A DNA stretch of 64,000 bases, taken from assembly GCA_902792985.1 (NCBI GenBank), contig CADBBT010000001.1, forward strand, positions 56,847 to 120,846, given 5' to 3'. The notes below the pieces were generated by a model. The model saw only the letters and a list, made by a program, of their open reading frames with translations, made no database searches and was not told the DNA's origin. Every line of letters begins with the position of its first letter. The first letter of the stretch is position 1. The translations under genes and the position numbers were made by a program. Source of the stretch: Oscillospiraceae bacterium. GTDB lineage: Bacteria > Bacillota > Clostridia > Oscillospirales > Acutalibacteraceae. Below, piece after piece: positions 61,026 through 64,000 of the stretch.

Positions 61026-61062
61026 ATTGTATCATATGTAAACAGGGATGTCAATCCCTGTT
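61026..61062 (-). promoter_or_regulatory. Promoter with palindromic operator for the BRO-N/recombinase genes
   Basis: Minus-strand TTGACA (61049-61054), a 17-bp spacer and TACAAT (61026-61031). The -35 lies in the centre of the perfect palindrome AACAGGGAT-N4-ATCCCTGTT (61041-61062), so a bound repressor would mask it. Confidence 0.75.
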
Positions 61063-61081
61063 GAAATGTTGTTTGGCTGCG

Positions 61082-61330
61082 TCATCTCGACGCTTCGCGC
61101 TCTTTGCGGCGCTGTTGCTTCATAAGATCGTAGTTATGCTTGAGCAGCAGATACATATCGTCTTCCAGCTTGCTCTCGCCCGATTCAAACACCACCGGCA
61201 AATAGCCCTGCGCTTTCCACTCCTTGTAGCGCGGTTTGAGAGAATCCAGGAGTGCCTGATCCTTGCCCTCTGCGCGCGTCAGCCAGATGCGCACCTGTCG
61301 CAGCGGCTCTTCCACATAGTCAATTTTCAC
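61082..61330 (-). CDS. Small element-encoded protein of unknown function
   Basis: I chose GTG at 61330 (MKIDYVEEPLRQVRIWLTRAE) because GGAGGTGA precedes it by 8 nt; the open frame extends to 61393. The 82-residue product is charged with a basic C-terminus (KQQRRKEREASR). Similar short proteins sit between parB-like and regulator genes in Clostridia mobilizable elements, but I cannot name a function. Confidence 0.6.
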   Translation of the reverse strand: MKIDYVEEPLRQVRIWLTRAEGKDQALLDSLKPRYKEWKAQGYLPVVFESGESKLEDDMYLLLKHNYDLMKQQRRKEREASR

Positions 61331-61459
61331 CGATCGCTTCACCTCCCTTCGCATAGTTTTGGGAATCTTTGGAAAGATTATGCCGGAAGGCAAAGCGATC
61401 TGCGGAAATCATTTTACCATCCGGCGTCCTTCCGTGCAAATGTGCGAATCGTCTGCACA

Positions 61460-62470
61460 TCATCGTTCTCCCCTGTCTTTTTGCCGATCCAGATACCGGC
61501 AGTAGTGCTCCAAGGCTTTCAAAAGAAAAACCTGCACGACCTGCGGCGTCAGCTCCGTTTTGGCGTAGTTTCGGATCTTATCTATCGGCAGCTTCTGATA
61601 CGGCAGCGTGACCTTTTCCTGCTGATTGGGTTTCGGCTTTGTCATCGTATGAAAGACCGCGTCCATGTCCAACTGCCCCTGCGCGGACAGCTTGCGCATC
61701 TGCTGCGCCTGGGAGAGCGACGGTGTGCAGTCTTCGCTCTCGATCGTTTCCAACAGATTGTTCTGCTCATCTTCTGTGAGATAAGAGAGTTCGACGGCAG
61801 GCCGCAATGCGATCTTGCCTTCGTCCACCAAACTGAGCAGCCCCGGTTCCAGTTGGTTCAGACGAATATAACGAAAGATTTGTGCTTGACTTTCGCCCAC
61901 CATTTCGGAAAGCTCTTTGCTTGAATTCAACTTATTATCCAGTGGAGAAAAAGTTAAGTCCGTCCGTTTGCCTTGATGCTTCATCGCGTCCAGTCGCAGC
62001 TTATACGCCTTGGCCTTTTCACTAGGCAGAATATGTTCCCGATGCAGATTGCTGTCCACCACCATGATCGCGGCTTCGTCACGGCTGACATTGCATACAA
62101 TGGCAGGGACAGTTTCAAGTCCCGCCTTCTGTGCGGCATACAGCCGCCTGTGTCCGCTGATGAGTTCAAAGACGTGTGCGTCGTTCTGCTTCGGCATTAC
62201 AATCAAAGGCGTGAGAATCCCGCGTTCTTTGATGCTTTGCACCAGCTCGTCCATTTCTTCGTTGTCGATCACCTGATACGGATTGTCGGCAAACGACAGG
62301 ATCATATCCACAGATATGTTGATGGGATGATGCTCTGCCTTGAGCTTTCGCAGCACTTCGCTTTCGATAAACGCGTGAAGCTCCGGCGTCCGCGCCGCCG
62401 CGTGCTCCGGCGGAACATCTGCCCGGATCTCATCCGGGGTTCGTAAATCTTCTTTCAGTTTTCTCGCCAT
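61460..62470 (-). CDS. ParB/Noc-like partition protein
   Basis: The 336-residue protein has a ParB N-terminal nuclease-like/CTPase domain: INISVDMILSFADNPYQVIDNEEMDELVQSIKERGILTPLIV, then the GHRRLYAAQKAG motif and HREHILPSEKAKAYK. A helix-turn-helix follows (SSKELSEMVGESQAQIFRYIRLNQL). It probably assists stable maintenance or transcription control of the element. It starts at 62470 after AAAGGAGCC. No parA is visible. Confidence 0.9.
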   Translation of the reverse strand: MARKLKEDLRTPDEIRADVPPEHAAARTPELHAFIESEVLRKLKAEHHPINISVDMILSFADNPYQVIDNEEMDELVQSIKERGILTPLIVMPKQNDAHVFELISGHRRLYAAQKAGLETVPAIVCNVSRDEAAIMVVDSNLHREHILPSEKAKAYKLRLDAMKHQGKRTDLTFSPLDNKLNSSKELSEMVGESQAQIFRYIRLNQLEPGLLSLVDEGKIALRPAVELSYLTEDEQNNLLETIESEDCTPSLSQAQQMRKLSAQGQLDMDAVFHTMTKPKPNQQEKVTLPYQKLPIDKIRNYAKTELTPQVVQVFLLKALEHYCRYLDRQKDRGER

Positions 62471-62502
62471 TCATCTGGCTCCTTTCATTTATAATAGTTT
62501 TG

Positions 62503-63957
62503 TTATCTTGCGCCGTCGTCTCTGCGACGGCCTTTGTTTTGCTCCTGTGTGCGGGATGGGAAATACCATTCCCGCATTTGTTCTTTTTCGGCTTCGACCT
62601 TGCCCCGGAGCAGAGGCTGGTCATCGATGATCCGCTGCGCCAGTTTGAGCTTGTTGCGAAGTCCGGCCAGTTCCTCGGTCATGGTGTCGCGCTGTTTTGT
62701 GAGCTCAGTCAGTTTCGTCGGGTCTTTGCAGCCGCGGATCTTGTTGTAGACCTTGCTGCGCTCAAACTTAAGCTGTTCCATGGTCAGCGACGTGTCAGCT
62801 ATGAACCGTTCTACATCGGCATAGTTGTACAGCTTTTCATTGACGGCAAGGTCGATCTGCTCGCGCATAAAAATGATCTTTGGCTGGGAGAAGCGCATCT
62901 CCGGCGTTTTCGGGTGCGGACTCGCATTGCGGGCTTCCAGCAGCGCACCGGCAAACCACAGCGCCAGAAACAGCAGCGAGATCACAGGTGCGCCGACGAT
63001 CACGCCGCCGATGATCGCCTGCACGCAGCGGCCGGTCAGTTCGGCAAAAGCCTGTTCGCTTTTGTAGGTCTGCCACGATTCCTCAAACTCGAAATCCTTG
63101 AACCGATAGACATATACCTCGCTGCGGGCATAACGCTGATCATTGAAATAGCGGATGTTGTTGATGTTGGCCTCGTCCCGATCCTGCGTCCAAATACGGT
63201 TGCGGATCGCTTCCGGCGTATAGTCCGCGCCGAGGTTCGCCATCCGCACACCATGTTCATCCGTCCGGCTCTTGATCGTGGCATAACGGTCGGGGCTGCC
63301 GAAGTTTGCAATCGTGTAGCCCTGTTCGCGCATGATCTGCAGAAAGCGCCGCTGATCCAACGAGCGTGCGATCGCAAAGTCGATGGCGTCCTTCATGTGG
63401 TCATACTTCGTCTTGATGCCCTTCTGCTGCGCCATATACACGTTGTACGGCACACGCTTGCCCTCCGGCTTCAGGATCACAGATAAGCCGTGCTCATAGC
63501 AGATGCGGTCAGCGGTCTCACGGAACCGGTTATACATCGCCTTGTTTTCGTTCATCTTTTTGCCGTCGGTCATGGACACGCTGTTGATGACGATATGGCA
63601 GTGCATACAACGGGCGTTCTGATGGGTGGCAACAACAATCTCGTAATCTTTGCCCCACATCTCTCTGGCAATTTCCATACCGATCTCCTGTGCCTGCTGG
63701 GCTGTCACTTCGTAGAGCTCCTTCGTGTCCGTCATCTGCTGCACCGCATATTCTGGGTCGCAGTTGATGCCTTCGACCAAGAGTTTTCGCTCGGTTTGCA
63801 GCATGGTCTTATCTTTATCCGCGGCATAGTGGATGGAACGCAGCAAAGCGCACTCCCCATCGGAGAAGCGCGCTTCGTCTGTTTTGCGTTTGTCGGCAGC
63901 ATAGGCGATCACGGCACCGATGTGACCCTTGATCGGCCAGATCCGCGTCACTGCCAT
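62503..63957 (-). CDS. Relaxase/mobilisation protein (MobA/VirD2-like)
   Basis: The 484-residue relaxase nicks the transfer origin and pilots the strand. The N-terminal MAVTRIWPIKGHIGAVIAYAADKRKT carries the likely catalytic Tyr. The metal-binding histidines are in ATHQNARCMHCHIVINSV (H-x-H). A hydrophobic stretch (AIIGGVIVGAPVISLLFLALWFAG) near residue 310 and a coiled coil follow. It overlaps the upstream gene by 10 nt. Its presence with a serine recombinase marks an integrative mobilizable or conjugative element. Confidence 0.9.
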   Translation of the reverse strand: MAVTRIWPIKGHIGAVIAYAADKRKTDEARFSDGECALLRSIHYAADKDKTMLQTERKLLVEGINCDPEYAVQQMTDTKELYEVTAQQAQEIGMEIAREMWGKDYEIVVATHQNARCMHCHIVINSVSMTDGKKMNENKAMYNRFRETADRICYEHGLSVILKPEGKRVPYNVYMAQQKGIKTKYDHMKDAIDFAIARSLDQRRFLQIMREQGYTIANFGSPDRYATIKSRTDEHGVRMANLGADYTPEAIRNRIWTQDRDEANINNIRYFNDQRYARSEVYVYRFKDFEFEESWQTYKSEQAFAELTGRCVQAIIGGVIVGAPVISLLFLALWFAGALLEARNASPHPKTPEMRFSQPKIIFMREQIDLAVNEKLYNYADVERFIADTSLTMEQLKFERSKVYNKIRGCKDPTKLTELTKQRDTMTEELAGLRNKLKLAQRIIDDQPLLRGKVEAEKEQMREWYFPSRTQEQNKGRRRDDGAR

Positions 63958-64000
63958 AAGCGTTTTCCTTTGCGCGACTTGAAGTAAGACGCGATCTTGC
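63948..64000 (-). CDS. C-terminal end of an upstream element gene (partial)
   Basis: The frame reads KIASYFKSRKGKRLWQ-stop, overlapping the relaxase start by 10 nt. A gene directly before a relaxase is often a MobC-like relaxosome accessory, and the basic end fits, but too little is visible to name it. Confidence 0.5.
   Translation of the reverse strand, partial: KIASYFKSRKGKRLWQ

Overview
The window is a GC-rich stretch of chromosome from an anaerobic, spore-forming Firmicute, most likely a gut Clostridia of the Oscillospiraceae/Ruminococcaceae type. The evidence is the sporulation genes (spoIIR and the C-terminal half of spoVT), a small-type SRP RNA directly upstream of dnaX, ssrA next to smpB, ferredoxin-dependent indolepyruvate oxidoreductase, a T-box leader, PyrR-type attenuation, and many near-consensus promoters with TTGNNN and TATAAT 17 bp apart. 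One strain-variable island and one mobile element flank a mostly housekeeping core.

Layout. 1-2.3 kb: AT-richer island with the end of a type I restriction-modification locus (half-size hsdS, then hsdM, which runs off the left edge). 2.26-2.55 kb: a small gene behind a consensus promoter with a LexA (SOS) box between -35 and -10. 2.66-6.5 kb: ssrA, smpB, recR, ybaB, dnaX and the SRP RNA, all on the minus strand. 6.5-12.6 kb: an exported BspA-like protein, a GH51 arabinofuranosidase, an MntA/HepT toxin-antitoxin pair between two 58-bp direct repeats, then eda and kdgK (KDG/KDPG catabolism) separated by an octamer array. 12.6-16.3 kb: an Ig-domain surface protein and a G5/3D cell-wall protein. 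16.35-19.25 kb: a compact phage-derived cassette (fibre-like, tail-like, small membrane protein, M23/SH3 endolysin, XhlA-like protein, holin) behind a promoter with two LexA boxes. 19.5-25.1 kb: xpt with a BMP-type nucleoside ABC transporter. 25.2-29.5 kb: iorAB, paaK and an ACT-domain gene, an aromatic amino-acid fermentation cluster. 29.6-33.2 kb: heterodimeric ABC exporter. 33.4-38.2 kb: pyrR-uraA, a hydrolase, a lipid kinase and two very small amphipathic-peptide genes. 38.4-43.1 kb: a Cys-rich small protein with a structured leader, spoIIR, acpP, gph and glgP. 43.3-49.8 kb: a giant repetitive exported protein. 50.2-56.7 kb: tRNA-Gly with a broken copy of its 3' end, a PHP phosphatase, small exported and Fn3 proteins, a radical SAM/SPASM enzyme, and a Trp T-box controlling a TrpB2-type tryptophan synthase. 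56.7-57.7 kb: a second lipid kinase. 57.9-64 kb: an integrative mobilizable element (serine recombinase, BRO-N protein, ParB-like protein, relaxase) that continues past the right edge.

Most notable: the element's serine recombinase is fused in frame to the last ~149 residues of SpoVT. This implies the element integrated inside spoVT, making it a candidate sporulation-gene intervening element like skin. Second is the SOS-controlled lysis and fibre cassette without capsid or integration genes. Third is a set of tiny amphipathic-helix genes, together with several exported proteins that end in similar short amphipathic tails.
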